A stretch of 64,000 bases of DNA from Camarhynchus parvulus (taxonomy: Eukaryota; Chordata; Aves; Passeriformes; Thraupidae), in contig NC_044573.1 in assembly GCF_901933205.1 (NCBI RefSeq), positions 57,476,493 to 57,540,492 of the forward strand. The letters run 5' to 3'. Both the position numbers and the translations under genes were made by a program. Under the pieces are notes generated by a model that was given only the letters and a program-made list of their open reading frames with translations, did no database searches and was not told the origin of the DNA. Below are positions 12,830 to 25,923 of this stretch, piece after piece (positions within the stretch are counted from its first letter, which is position 1; each line of letters opens with the position of its first letter).

Positions 12830-15400
12830 AGGTCGCTCCCTTGTCTGGTTCAGCGTGCGTCCCAGGGTTTTTGTGACCACCAGCTATTTCCCACCGCCAC
12901 GCGCTAACCGAGCGCGTCCCTCCGTGTGCTCGGCTGCCAGCCCTGCCCGCGGGTACGGAGCCGGCAGCACCGCGCCCGCTTGGCTCGGAGCGCCACTTTC
13001 ATAAATGTAAATGAAACTTTAGATGCCAACTACCGATTGGCAGCGGCGATGCCGCGGGATCCCGCTCTCCCTTCCCGGCGGAAGGAGCCGAGGGGCTGCT
13101 CCCCGGGCAGCCCTGTGTCCGGCCGGGCACGGCGCGGAGCCCCCGGGGCTCGGGGAGAGCCGCCGTGTGAAACGCAGCCGGCGGCTCTCCGCGGGTATCT
13201 GACTTTGGAAGTGTCTGTAATGACAGCAGGAGAAGGAGATTAATGGCTAAGAGCCCACTGGTTTTGAACACGAAGAATCCTGTTACCTCCTCGCGGATCA
13301 AGTACGCGCACACACCGGCACACACCCGCACACACACACACACACATGAACACACAAGGCTTACCCACGTGGAAACGCTTTCTAACCAAAACACAAGTCC
13401 CCGCATCGCCGGTGGAAAAGGCAGCGGGACCCCCGCGCTGGGGCTTCCCCGCGCCCCGTCCGCCGGCGCAGCGGAGACCGCGGCGGGGGCGGGGGCGCGG
13501 TGGGACGACCCGAAAATTCAACGTTTTGTCTTTAAACCACAAGAAAAACAAGCCGGGGCGGGGGAGGGGAAGGGCAAGAGACATCCCCCAGGGAGAGGAA
13601 ACGGAGAGGAACAAAAACAAAGGGCAGCTCTGTCCTCGGTCCCTTCGGACACTCGAAAAAGTGGCCGCCGGAGCCCCCGCGACGGCTGCCGGCCCGGAGG
13701 CAGTGGGAAGCAGCCTGCCCCGTCCGCCGGCACCCCGAGCGCGGCACGCCCGCAGCGCTCCGCCCCGGGGCAGGCGGGCAGCGGAGACCCCCGAGCGCGG
13801 CCGGGGCAGCGCGGGTCGGAGGGCGGGCGGCGGAACCGAGCGGAACCGAGCGGCTCCTCTGCGGCTGCCGCCCGTGCCCCCCTCGGCGTCCCGGCCGGGC
13901 TGCCTTGCCCCGCGCTGCCCGGAGCCTCGCTGGAGGAGCGGGAGTTTCGGGAAGGGACTGCCACCCCTACTGTTTTCATGCCGCTCTGTCCGGAGGGGGC
14001 ACCGCCACCAGAAATGTTTCCTCACAGCCTCCGGCCAAGACGCTGCTGGCCCCGCCGCCGGCCCTCACAAGGGCAGGCTGTCGGCAGAGCGACCTGGCGG
14101 CCGGCAGAGCCCGGTCGCCCAGCCCGGGCGGGCCGGCAGCCTCCGGCCGCTCGCGGGGCGCAGCCCGGGCCCCCCGCTTCCGCCGCACCGGGAGTGGGCG
14201 GGAGGCGCAAGCGGGGAACAATGCGACGGCAGCCGTCGCGGCTTGCTCCTGTCTTGGGGCTCACCCCAGCAGCCCCCCAGCCGAAGAGCGGTGGAGGCAA
14301 AGCAGCAGGGAACATCACCTGGAGAGAGGCAGAAAGTCCGGCTGGACGTGGAAAAAGTCGCCCCGTCCGCACGGAAAACCAGTTTGGTTTTTTGCAATTA
14401 AACTCGCGTGGGGCCGGGGTAAAAGCTCGTCTCTACCCCGCCATGGACGGCTCTGCTGCTCCCTCCCATCACATTTGTTTTAGAGCAACTTTGTTGTTGT
14501 TCTTGCTGCTGCTGTCATCGAACCGACATGAAAACAGTGCTAAATAAACGCTAAATACAAGGAGACGCACACACCCCCCTCCACGGACACATGCACATGC
14601 GATAGGGAACCCGTTTCCTCCACCTCCGAGTAGAAGGGGTGGGAGGGAGATGCAGGGACGGGGAAGTCATAGACACTCACCTTCTCGCTGCCGGGATATG
14701 CCGCTACCTTTATTTTAGGGCCGCTCCTTATTTATTTATTCTCGTACCTTCTCCGAGCCAAGGCTCCCCTTTTGCACTGTTCCTCTGGCCAAAACAGAAC
14801 ATCCCCCCCTACAAGTCGTCCCCCCCACCCCTTTCTCCACACACAAATAAAGAGCAACTGGGAGCAAAACGGGAGGGGAAATTCGGGGCGGGGGGTAGAT
14901 GGAGGAGGAGGCTGGTACGGGAGAAGCCAAACACTCCTCGCACTTCAGTGAGCGCAACTAGTTGCCTCTCACGCACAGGAACGTAAAAAGTTTCCCTGGC
15001 AAGGGACGGGACTTCCCTAAGAAAAGGTAACCCCCTCCCGCCCTCCCGCCCAAAAAGGCCGTCCCGGAGCGCGGAGGTGAGGGGCGAGGGGCCGGGAGCC
15101 AGCGCAGCCCCGGGAGCCGCTCCGCACTTGTGCCGGGGGCTGCCGCAGGGGCTGCCCCCCGTGCCGGCCCCTCTCGGCACGGCAGCCCCGCTGCCCACCC
15201 GCTCTGCCCCGCTCAGCTCGCCGGCACTGCCCTGCCCCGGGCTCGGAACACCGCGGCGGGCACGGCCGCCGGCTGACCCGGCCACCAGACAATTCCAAAG
15301 TGTCCCTCATAGCCCGGGGCCTGGACCTTTTGTCTTCGCTGCTCCCTGATATCTGCAGTCAGTAGTGATGGGAGCAAAGGAGGGGGCCCTGAGGGGTAGG
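12830..15400. promoter_or_regulatory. Large CpG island, probable promoter and first exon(s)
   Basis: This 2.5-kb block is very rich in G, C and CpG and drops abruptly into AT-rich DNA on both sides. That is the standard mark of a vertebrate promoter for a housekeeping or developmental gene or a lncRNA. It contains an inverted CCAAT box (ATTGG at 13036-13040) and G-rich Sp1-like runs (about 13485-13505 and 13555-13575). Splice-donor motifs occur on the minus strand (GAGAAG|GTGAGTG, intron starting at 14680; ACGTGG|GTAAGCC, intron starting at 13364) and on the plus strand (GCGGAG|GTGAGG after 15076; AAAAG|GTAACC near 15026). The direction of transcription cannot be decided. Long frames here, up to 434 codons (13243-14547 plus), result from scarce stop codons and are proline/arginine/alanine-rich without domains. 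The downstream gene is not identified. Confidence 0.85.
13309..13357. repeat. (CA)n microsatellite, imperfect
   Basis: An interrupted CA repeat with a pure (CA)9 core at 13329-13346 lies inside the CpG island. It lies just downstream, on the minus strand, of the ACGTGG|GTAAGCC donor-like site, so it would sit at the start of an intron if that donor is used. Confidence 0.9.
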
Positions 15401-18400
15401 ATTGATTAATGTCAATCCGCTGGAGTACAGGTAGTGAAGTCCGCACTTCATTTTTTCCCTTTGTTTTTTCTAGAAGAAGCCAACACTATAAAGTAATCCT
15501 GAGTTTGAATGATCAAGTATGATCAAGTGCTACACGACAGGACTGGTTGGCATACCCTTTTGTGGGATACATTTGTCTCCTTTCTCTCAAGCTGGTCAGT
15601 GTGGATGAAGGCAAAGTCCTTTCCCGCTCTGAAACTGAGCACTCTTCTCTGCAAGAAATTCAGCAGCTGCATGTGGTCCACTTTGCTCCATTGTGTGGGG
15701 AAACGGAAGAAAATCCCTAATTGCTTAGTCACATTTCATACTCTTACCCTTCACCTTGTGTTATCTTCTGGCTGTAGTTTCGCTGAGTGGATTGAGTGGC
15801 TCTTGTTCAACCAGCTGCATCACCCTCTTTCTGTCAAGTTAACTTCACTCTCCAAAGGGTCTAAGAAAAAGATTTAAAAGAGGAGGCAAAAGTTAGGCCC
15901 TATATTTGGAGAGAGATGTGAGAGAAAAGTCTTGAGCTTGAAAGTCATGAATGTTAGAAGCTTTTGAGGTCAGCATGTCACCTGAAAGGAGGGGGAAAAA
16001 GTTTGGATTTGTGAAAATTCTTTCCTACTTTCTCTTTGCATTTGGTGATACTGTTTAGAGCTATTTAACTTTGCTCAAGCCTATGAATTTCATAATTTGC
16101 ATTCAATTAATTCTATTAACATGGTCATCTTTCTCCTAAAGAATTTCAGATTTCAGATGACTGAATCTTCATGAAAACAAGTCTATAAAAACCCTCTATT
16201 TGCTGTCTTGGGAGACTCACCACTCAGAAAGAGAGCAGACTTGGAAAACTCTTTTGACCTACACAAATACAGCTAGAAAAACTTTTAAACTAAAAAAGCA
16301 TCCAAAAGCCAGCCTTCAAATTGACATAGTGTAGGACAAGCCAGAAATAGGAAATTAATTTTGAAAATAAGAGTTTAGAGAGTAATTGGAAGGGGAGAAA
16401 ACTCAGATTTGTAGGAATAATTATGATTGACAACACTGCCATAGGCTAAGTTGTGACTAATGCCAGCACCCATCTTGCTAAAAGGCTCCTTCTGTGGGAG
16501 GAAAACATGCTAACAACTCCTTCATCTCCAGGGGACTTGGGTGAGTGGCAGCTTGGTGGTCTGTTGTGAGGTACTTGAACATGGTAATGAAGTTTTTGTG
16601 AAGTCTGGTTTCCTTCCACTTCAATGAAGTGAATTCCTGTTGGGGGGAACAATCCTGCAGTAACATTGGTTGTTTTAATGGACATATCGCTTTAAAGCAA
16701 GCTCTTAACCATTTGTTGTGCTCCTTCTTAAAATGTACAGCTGGCTTGAAAAGATTGTCTGTATCTTTGTTCAGTGTAACTTGCTTCAAATTGAGAAGGT
16801 GTGGGAGGCCTGCACTGCTGGTACATGGTATGGTCCCAAGACAAATTTCCCAGTAAGGAGCCTGGTCTTGATGCCATTGAGCCATGCTGCTGTTTTGCTG
16901 TTCGTTTTGGTGAGGGTGGGCAGGGTCACACAAAACTGAGCATCACATGTACTGAAGGGTGTCCTACAGAAACTGATCTGATAATAAGACAATTTTTTGC
17001 AGAGATTTATTGTAAGTGTGACTCACAGGCAGTAATTAAATGGTGATTTTTGGTTAAATCAATGTCTTTAGACTGAAGTAAATTCCCATGAGCTCAGTGG
17101 AAGTGATTTCAGAAGGTGACAAATCCGAAATGTAGTAAAATGCATTGGTTCACATAAATGACTCTGTATGACCATAGAGAAGGTCATGCTAGAAATAGTC
17201 CTAACAGAGCCCAAGGAAGGGCTGCAGGATCAACTTTTACACCAGAATAGAAGAATAATGCCTTATCCATTTAAAGCAACTTGGGAATGTAAGTAGGCAG
17301 GATGTAATTATCTAGACTGGTATTTGGCCAGGCACTCCTACACTGGCAAAAACTGCCATAGGGTGTTTAATGCCCACAAGTGCTCGGTATCCTTGGTTTT
17401 ACCTCTTAATTAAAGACAGCACTTGTGATCATATTCTTTCTGCTGGTTCAATACTGCGTCAGCAGAAGAATGCCACGCTGCACAAATACCATTTCATAGA
17501 GTAACCTGGAATTTCCTTGGAAGTCTTCCATGCAAATGCTACAGACCCAACCCTACTTACCTTGTGAAATCTAGTGAGGTTACAGCCATAAGCAGTGTGG
17601 CTCCATGTTTGCATACGTTGCTAAAAACAATATGGGGTTTGGAATATTAATAAATAATTTTAAAATTAAACCAATATTCTTTTGCATTGCATCTCATTGA
17701 CAACAAGGTTGTGTTGCTGTTTAAGCAAAGAAATTATGGTAAAGTTATTCTGAGAAAAGCTAAGGACAGAGAGCCACTATTTTGGCAATGGATCACTATT
17801 ATGATTTATTTAAGTGCCTACCATGTCCTGCATCCAGATGAGGTACCTGTTGCAAATTTTGTTTTGCAAAAGCCGGGCTTTGAAATATGGTTTCTTATTT
17901 TCAGGTTCAAGTATGAAATCCAAAAGCATGTTAATTAGGCAAAGAGTGTTGATCTATATACTTAAGGTTATTATTGGTGCTTCATGGCTTTATAGTCATA
18001 AAAAGAAAGAATGAATGGGGGTTCTTTTGACCTGGTTATCAGATTTCAGGTTTAAAAAGAAGGTGACCCACCCTTTTCAGTAATTCGACATGCAGGGTTC
18101 AGCTGTGGGTTCAAAAACAGGTTATAACTGGCTAGTCATTGTGATCTTGAAATGCCAACTGTGCCTTTAAGTACGTTATATAACCTATTTTTTGGTTTCA
18201 GTTTTCAGGTATGCCATCATTTCAGTGTTACTTAGATTTTCATATATTTTTAAATCCAAACAAATCTGACCTCAATCATAAGGTTCCATGGCTCCAAATA
18301 GCTGAGCTTTTCTAATATTTTATTTTGAGTGCCTACGTTCAATACTTCATCAGAGAGATATGTGCTGCAGACAGTGCCAAATACGGTGCCAGGGATGTCC

Positions 18401-21400
18401 TCAATTATCTGCCGTGCTTACCAGGAGAGGGCTCTGTTCTGCACACCGTACACAGACAAAGGTCCCACTGAAATTAGTGCAAGTTTTGTCTCTAAAGCTT
18501 GCTTCAAAGGAAGCTGGCTAAGTGCAAAGAAAAGTCTGCATTGTTTCAGCTGCCTGTGCAGGTGGAATGAGGTGTGCTTGATAATCTTAATTTGTATCCT
18601 GCCATTTCACCAGGATGTTTTTTTCTTTCCAGGGAGACAGCCACTCTGCTTCCTGCAATATACCTTTCCATCATGTTTCATGGAAGTTTCATGAAGGTTC
18701 ATTTAAGTAATCTATGGAGCTGACCCAGGGAAAATGTTGGGCCATACGTTTTTGTTTGATGATCCATGTGTTCCCTGGTCATTGTGGGATACAAAACCTG
18801 TGTCTGCACTGATCAGGGCTAGCACATGGATCTGTTAGCTTACTTCTTGTCACAGTTTTGTTCTCACCAGTTAGCATTCTCCTAAAAAATGCCCTGGTCC
18901 AGTTCAGATTGTGGTGTGGGTCAAGGACCATTCTGGTTCTTTGTCTAGTCCAGGCATCCATTCTGTGCTGGAGAATGAGAGAGCTGATAATGAGAGTTTT
19001 GGCCTTACTAAAACACTGCTCTGACTGATGGCCTTAGGTCAGAAGAGCAATCTTCAGAAAATTTCCTTGTGCAGATGTAGCCTGAAAGTCACTCTCAGAC
19101 GTGTTCCAGAGACAACATTGTGTCAGGTTGTTGGGGAGGCAGAAGAAACGTCAGGGCTGGCATTACCTCACCTCCAGAGCCTCTGGCATGGTGAGAGGAC
19201 TGAGGGTGTGCCCCACATCCATCCGTGTTTATTCTGGCTGTAGAAACTTGTTTCAGATTTCATTTCATTACAAATAAAATGAAGAGCAATCCTTGGATGA
19301 TTTGTAAAAATGTGAACATTTTAAGCTGTACCATTAAATGTTTATGCTGCTGCTTAGTGTAATTCCTTGAATTTGTTTTCTTAATCAGTTTTATGTTAGA
19401 TGTACTTTCTTCACTTCTGATTACTTCTAGGAATTTCCACCATCTTTTAAAACTTCTCTCTGTTTTTTTTTTATCCATTTACAAGATTCTTCAATGGAAT
19501 AACTCTGAGATAGCCACCATAATATTACTAAAAATCTATTTAAAGCCGCTTCAAAATCTGTGGGACGTAAAACTTGGCGTTTTCAAAATGGGTTTTGATT
19601 ACATATATAGGTAGCATAAACCAGAGACTTCATTTTACTGTCACTGATCAGAAATGGTCTGGGTAAGTCAGTATTTGTGTGTGTTAGTCAACCTTCAGGC
19701 ATGTTGAGGTTTCCAGTGAAACCCATAGCGAAGCATTCATCAGTATCCTTGTCAGCAGGATAGAGCTTGTTATGCAATAAACTCAAATACAGATTCATAC
19801 CAAGATCTTTTTACTACACTGTAACATCATGTTGTTGCTGTATTGCATTATAATATGATAACATATAGTCAGCAAGGAATGATTTGCCAAAAGTTTTTAA
19901 CATGTTTTATAGAAGTAAAAATGTCATTGCCAAATGATACTACAAATGACAGTATATATTGCCATTACACTAAAAATAATTCTGTTACTTCCAGAAGCAT
20001 GATTGCATCCAACTCTCCTAGTAGCATAAGATTAAATGAAGCTCAGGCAATTTCACTCATTTATTTGCAGGTGGTGGCAACAGAGAAAGGAAACAGAGAA
20101 AAACTATAAAATGAAAAGCAGAGATTAAAAAAAATTATGTCAAAGAGTATTTTCAGAAAACCTGTTTTATTTCAAAGTACAAGTTCCTTTCTCCTGTTAA
20201 AATGTTCTGTTCAAAGACTTCAGACATTTCTGAACGTGTAAGTTACAGCTCCAGAACAATCTATAAGCATTTATGGATTTAAACTGCTAGCTTATTTGCA
20301 GCACTGTCAGAATGGTAGTCGGCAGAAAGCCAGGCATAGCATTTAGGGGCAATTACCCTTCCTTTATAGCAAGTATTGCAATGTTTTCTTGCATTGGGAT
20401 ACTCTTGACCAGACTCTTTAGGCGTTGGTTTCTGTGAGCACGTCATCCTGAATCTCATATATAAATTAGAAATAAAGTGGTTATTTTAAGGGCATTTAAA
20501 CAGAAGTTGTAGGTCTGTTTTGTACATGTCTGTTAGTTAATCCTGAGGTTACACTTCTTATTAAATCATTCTTTATGCAGTGAAATCTTAACATATCCAG
20601 CAAGAGGAAAGTTGTTTTGTCCTGGCAGTGAAATAATAAGTGTACTCTGAATGGATCAGTAATGTTCACAGTTTCTGCATTCTTCCAATGGGTCTAGTCT
20701 ATGTAATATATTAGTAGTCATTAATGTGGTTATTATATTTACATTTGGTTACTTATTAACATTTACTCATCATTTATATATTCTGCTGGGAGGTCCTTAC
20801 TGCATTTGGTAAATGCAGAGGTAGGCACGGTCTCTGCCCTGGGGATCTTACCAGCTAGCCCCATGTAACCCGCGCAAAAGAAGTTACTAGTGTAATTTCC
20901 TCTGTTATGGTAATCCACTGGTTGAAGTTGATGTAAAGAAGCACTTCAATTCTAGTATTAACTGGAACATGCCTTGATGTATATCTGTAGGGTTTGTGGG
21001 GGCATTTTTACTGTACTGGACTGCACAGATGAGGGGACAGTCTTTCAGCAGAGAAGTGGCTGATTGTTCAATGCACTTCCTGAAACCACCAGCTCCTAAT
21101 TCTAAGCAAGATAAGAAGATACTTACATGAAACTAGGTAAGGCCATAAATAACTTTGTTTTAGCTAACATAACAATGTTGATACATCCAGAGCTGTGAGA
21201 GCTACCTGAGCAGCACTTTTTCCCAAATTGGACAAGTAGAGATTATGTGCCTTCTCTGTCTTTGGGGTAAAAGAGCTTGTCAGACAGATGGCTGTGGGTG
21301 ATTGAGTATTGATGTAATGGTACATGCACATCTTTCTCACCATTACTTTGCTTTTGGGGAACAGCTGTTCTGGGACAGGAAAAGGATGCTTTCAACAACA

Positions 21401-24400
21401 GTCTCCAAAGCAGTCCTGAGCAGCTTAAAACAGGAGGCAGAGGTTCATTGAGATAAATGTGTTCTCTCAAACCTTTATCCTTCCTCACCCTTCCCATTAT
21501 ATTTTTCTTTTCCTAGTAACAAATACTTAGCATTTTTTAAGCAATTAAAACCAAATGGGGTAGGTTTTGCCACAGTTCTAAGTCGTTCTGAGACCTTCAA
21601 GTGGCTCCTTCAGCTCTGGTTTCAGAACATCTTTGCTACTACAGTGAAAAAGAGAGAGTGGAGGAAATGGACACTAGGGAAGTGAACCTCAGATGAGAAC
21701 AAAGCAGTTAGTGTAAATCTGCACTCCTTGCCCTATAGCACACCACTTCATTAAAAGGCATGCAAAGTTCTCTTCCTCACCTTTTCCATTAGCTGACTAC
21801 ACTTGGGACTGACTGTGAATGTGAGTGCTTTATTAGCATTTGAATGACCTACACTCCTGTGTAAATGCAACTGAAGATTGGACTTCATGGTAAAAAAGGA
21901 AACAAGAAAAACCCGAAACACATATCCTGAAAGACCTGTGTTTCATTTTCACTGCCCCATATCCTGTTCTGGGAGAACTTTTATTCACTTCTGACTTTAT
22001 AAAAGCATATACACATCCTAAGATTTTTTTTTAAATACACATTTTCGTTATTCACACTTTTGAAGCTCTGAGAGGGACCACCTTAAAGGACCTAAATTCT
22101 GGGGAAAGTTTTGTTCTGGAAACAATTATTTTTGTTGAGAACTATTGATGAGGTGATTACCTAAGAATTCGGTAGGAAATTGAAGAGGATGCAATTTCTG
22201 AGTTTTGAAAGATCATCAATAACAAGTGAAGACAAGTCAGGTTTCTTCAAGGATTGTTTACACAAAAGTAGTTGTTGATAAATGAGCTTCAGATTGGATA
22301 TTAGAGGCACATAGTGTGCAAAGTGTAATAACAGTTTTACTGCTCAGAGCTTGTGAAGACTGAATAATTTATAGGCAATTTACTCAACCTTAGCAGACAA
22401 ATAGTAAATCCTCATAGCAGTCCTCCTCATCATGTATCCTATTAATAATATTATCCTTTTTTTAAAAATGTATTAATTAAGTTTTGTTTCTGAAAACAAG
22501 CAACAACTTTTAATATAATCGCACTGTATTATGAATTGAGTTTAATATTACTGACTTGGGGGTGGGAATTAATTAATAAATGCTTTCATATCTTAGGTAA
22601 TATAAACCACAGTTAGCTATGCTCAGATGTATGGTATCATGGCTTTGCTCTAAGAGTGTAAGAGTTAAGGTGTGGCAGTACCGTGGTTGGCAGCAAGAGG
22701 AGATGCTTTTTCAGTTGTGTAAACATGCACAGTCAGAGATGAATTTACTGTGATGAACTGGTAAGAAGGAGGGCAACCAGTGCTGGAGCCCTTTCTTCAT
22801 CCACCTGGTTCCAGATGATGGGACAGACATGTTTTCTCTCATTCCTTCCTGGAACCTTCACTTCTGAAGAAGAATGCTAACAGCATCTATGTCAGAGTGC
22901 TAGGAAAAAATCAGGAATGTTCTTGTATCAGATTTGCTTTCACCTGTTCAAAAGTTCCAAAAAGTCTTGCTGTGGTGAAAGACTTTCAGGAGGAATAGAT
23001 TAAGAGAAGGCAAGTGAGGTAATAAGCTTGCTCAGGTATCCAGGACCCTTTTTACATGTCCTGTTTGGTATCATGCATACAGTTCTAAATGAAACATAAT
23101 AGGAAACAGGATTTCTAAAAGTGAGCAGTACTGCTGAAGTAATTAATACTTTCTTAAAGGAAGAATTTTTACAAAAAATTTTACAAATTTCAGCAATTAT
23201 TGTAAAGTAGAACAATCTGGAAAAGCAAAGCAATATTGCCCTGACATACCTGCTAGTTACATACCTATAGAGATAGACATACCTATAGAGGGAGTAGATT
23301 TCCCCCATCAGAAAAAAGGAATTTTCTCAGTCTCTGTAAGTAGAAATGTGGTGAGGGTTTCTCCCATACTGTCACTAATATTTAGATGAAAATAAGAGTA
23401 AGAAAAAGTGATCTTCATCATTTTAATTCTGGGAAGTATTTGGCATTTTACATTCTTGCAGACTCTAATGATGGAGAAACAGGCCTAAAGAAGAACACTA
23501 AAAAATATCTTTGGTAGGACTTGCTCTGAATTCTGCTGAGGTTCTGTAGTATTTGCTGCCTGTATTGTTATCTGCAAGAAATGCCCATGGAAGGTGGAAT
23601 TACAGTCTTGTAGCAGTTGAGTTTGGTGAAATTATAATGCTGACATAACAAGGTGATGACATTGGCCCATGCTTATTCCCCTTGTAATCGCCTTCTCTTT
23701 GAAGTGAGTCAGTATGTGTCATGTTTGTATTGCAAATATCACACCTGTAGTTTGTACACAAATGCTTGAGAGATTTATAGACCTTATGACATTTAATTCT
23801 CTAAATTATATTTGTATTTCAGTTTAATTAGAACTTTATGTCAGTTTAGCAAGATTGTTTGATAGCTTAGTAATACTTCACATTTAGTAGGATTTCCTTT
23901 GAGATTAAGGCACCATTCCTTATATCCTAATTTAGTCTCTTGAGTACAGCCAGTTCATTTTCTGTCTTTTTTCTCTGATTTTTTTTTCATTTTAGTTTTT
24001 GGCATCTTCCACTCACATTATAACATAATTCCATTAGTACTTCTATAATGTAGAAGCTGCATTTAATTAAAGGAATATTTAACAGTTCTTAGATATTTCC
24101 CTGACAATTATACATCAGTGATGTAAAGTGTATCCCTTGTAATGTGCATAAATATTTCTATCATTATTTTATGGAAAACAAGGAAATAAGGCAAGAATGA
24201 TTATTTTCAGGAAACTATAAAACCTGAGTTTGCAAACCTTGCAGAGATCCAGAGCTTTGGTTACCCAGGTACTGCATGTCATAAGGCTGTAAACAAATCC
24301 TCTGTTTACAGAAGAGGCAGGTGGTGAATGCTGTCAACAAGACTTCTTACACCTCCACGGTAATTCTAAGTTAGCAATTGCCCTACTTCTTGGGCAAGCG

Positions 24401-25411
24401 GTAAATAGTAAGTGTATGTAGTAAGTGTGTCAAAAGTCAAGAAAAGAGAAAAAAGAAAGCCACAGATGTGTAAAAAATAAATCTTTCAGATATCGACACG
24501 TTTAGTGGCTATTTCTTGTAAACCAGTGATTCTAGTTCTTAAAGTGTATACTGCACTGAGAAAGGCTATATTTGATTTCTATACATAGGATAAATATGTT
24601 CGGTATGTCCTCAAATATTGTTATTGTAGCTGAGCATTTTCCCCATTGGAATTGCCCTCAACAGACTGATTAAAAACCATTTTAAAACCGGGAACTACTA
24701 ATTTTTGGTGTGGAAAAAAACTCTTGAAAACATACAATTCTAATTCTTGGATTGATCTAATTTTTTGTCTGGCAAAATAATAATTTTTAATTTTATGAAC
24801 ACCGAAGGTCCAAGGTGTTTTTCAGCCTCCATAAAATTCTTGATTTTGTTTTTATGAAACATAGAAAAGTTGTTTTACTACTAAGGCAGTTCAGCCTTTT
24901 GCTTTTTGCTTTCTTTCTTTTTCCATCACCACAACACCTTTATTTTGTCCTTCAGCACAAAAAGCACTTTAATTTCCATCTATGCAATGAAAAGTACAAC
25001 TGGAAAAGATTTTTGTAAATTCTTGTGCTTAACCTTCTTTTTTTCCCTTTTAAGTCAGAGATTTTAAAAACTACAATTGATCAAGTCACCATTATTAAAT
25101 TGTTAAAATATGAATAAACCTCATTTTTCTCACTTACTTTTCACTTAAATGTAGAAAGGTAGTGCCATCTTTAAACAACTGAGAGTTCAAAAGTGTTGCT
25201 TGTCACTGTCGAGGGTGTAAAGAGTTGTAAATGTACACAAGCTTGAAGTCTGCAAAGAACTCCTGTGGAAGCCTAAAGAGCATACACTAGTCATAGTCTT
25301 CTATTTAACAGCCTCTGGTAATGTTTTTACATATATAAACTCCCTGTTAACTTCATGTTTTGCCATTATTTCTCAGAAAAGCAGATGAAACATCAAGGCT
25401 TGTGCAAGACA
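15401..25411. other. Gene-poor AT-rich stretch downstream of the CpG island
   Basis: No gene is recognised. A strong polypyrimidine acceptor ('tttgttttttctag', ending about 15472) lies just outside the CpG island on the plus strand. It could be the 5' end of a second exon, but no open coding block follows it. Overlapping frames on both strands at 16446-16939 (up to 151 codons, minus) and 18329-18694 (121 codons, plus) match no family that I recognise and are compatible with chance. No mobile element was recognised in this 10 kb. Confidence 0.5.
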
Positions 25412-25540
25412 GGGAGGTGATCTGAGACAACCAGCACAGCCTCACTTATGGACAAGTCATGCCTACCCACAGGGGCTGGCATTGGAACTAGATGGTCTTT
25501 AAGGTCCCTTCTAACATATGCTATTCTAGAATTCATGATG
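25412..25540 (+). mobile_element. CR1 LINE 3' fragment, internally deleted
   Basis: The end of this stretch ('ggaactagatggtcttta', 'aggtcccttctaac', then 'attcta'-like octamers) is the conserved 3' terminus of avian CR1. The first part ('gacaaccagcacagcctcac', 'ggacaagtcatgccta') resembles CR1 sequence that normally lies about a kilobase further upstream, in the reverse-transcriptase region. The two parts are directly joined here, so the copy looks internally deleted as well as 5'-truncated. It has no coding capacity. Confidence 0.75.
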
Positions 25541-25898
25541 TTAAAGACAAAGGATTTGTTTAATGAGGAAAAATGAGGGAGGCACGCTCTCTAAAGTAAT
25601 AGTGTAGAAGAAATTATACTGTGGCTCTGAAAGTGCTTTGATATTAAACTGTATCTCAATCACTTCCACGATGTAGAGTGGTCCTTCTATTGGATTGGGT
25701 ATGAGTATAAATAAAAAATGCATGGGATTAAACAATTGAACTATCCTAAGAACTTTTCTAAGATGTTTTTCTTCACCTATTAAGCAATTGGGTAAAAATT
25801 CTGCATAGGCAGTGCCTTCAGTGTTCAGTTGTCCTAAAATGAGAGCACTTTTATCTCATACAGTCCTTGAGTAAGAACCTGAGATTATGCTTTCTGTC

Positions 25899-25923
25899 CC
25901 TGGTGGCAGCCACTGCCACCAGG
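25899..25923. repeat. Perfect 10-bp GC-rich hairpin
   Basis: The arms 'cctggtggca' (25899-25908) and 'tgccaccagg' (25914-25923) are exact reverse complements around a 5-nt loop. It is isolated in AT-rich DNA, is not followed by a T-run and has no evident partner element. Confidence 0.8.

Noticed and set aside
13240..14547. Very long ORFs on both strands in the CpG island (434 and 351 codons plus; 261 codons minus)
   Set aside because: GC-rich DNA has few stop codons, the frames overlap each other on both strands, the peptides are Pro/Arg/Gly/Ala-rich without domains, and splice donors cut through them.
14809..15310. ORFs of 97-158 codons (minus) at the upper end of the island
   Set aside because: Same compositional effect. 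No motif and mutually overlapping frames, although part could be 5' leader of a minus-strand transcript.
16446..17046. Cluster of overlapping ORFs on both strands (up to 151 codons minus)
   Set aside because: Simultaneous openness of several frames points to locally low stop density rather than coding. No family recognised and no transposase or retrotransposon motif seen.
18329..18694. 121-codon plus ORF with a strong internal acceptor (about 18632)
   Set aside because: No downstream donor or recognisable protein; the acceptor alone is common in T-rich DNA.
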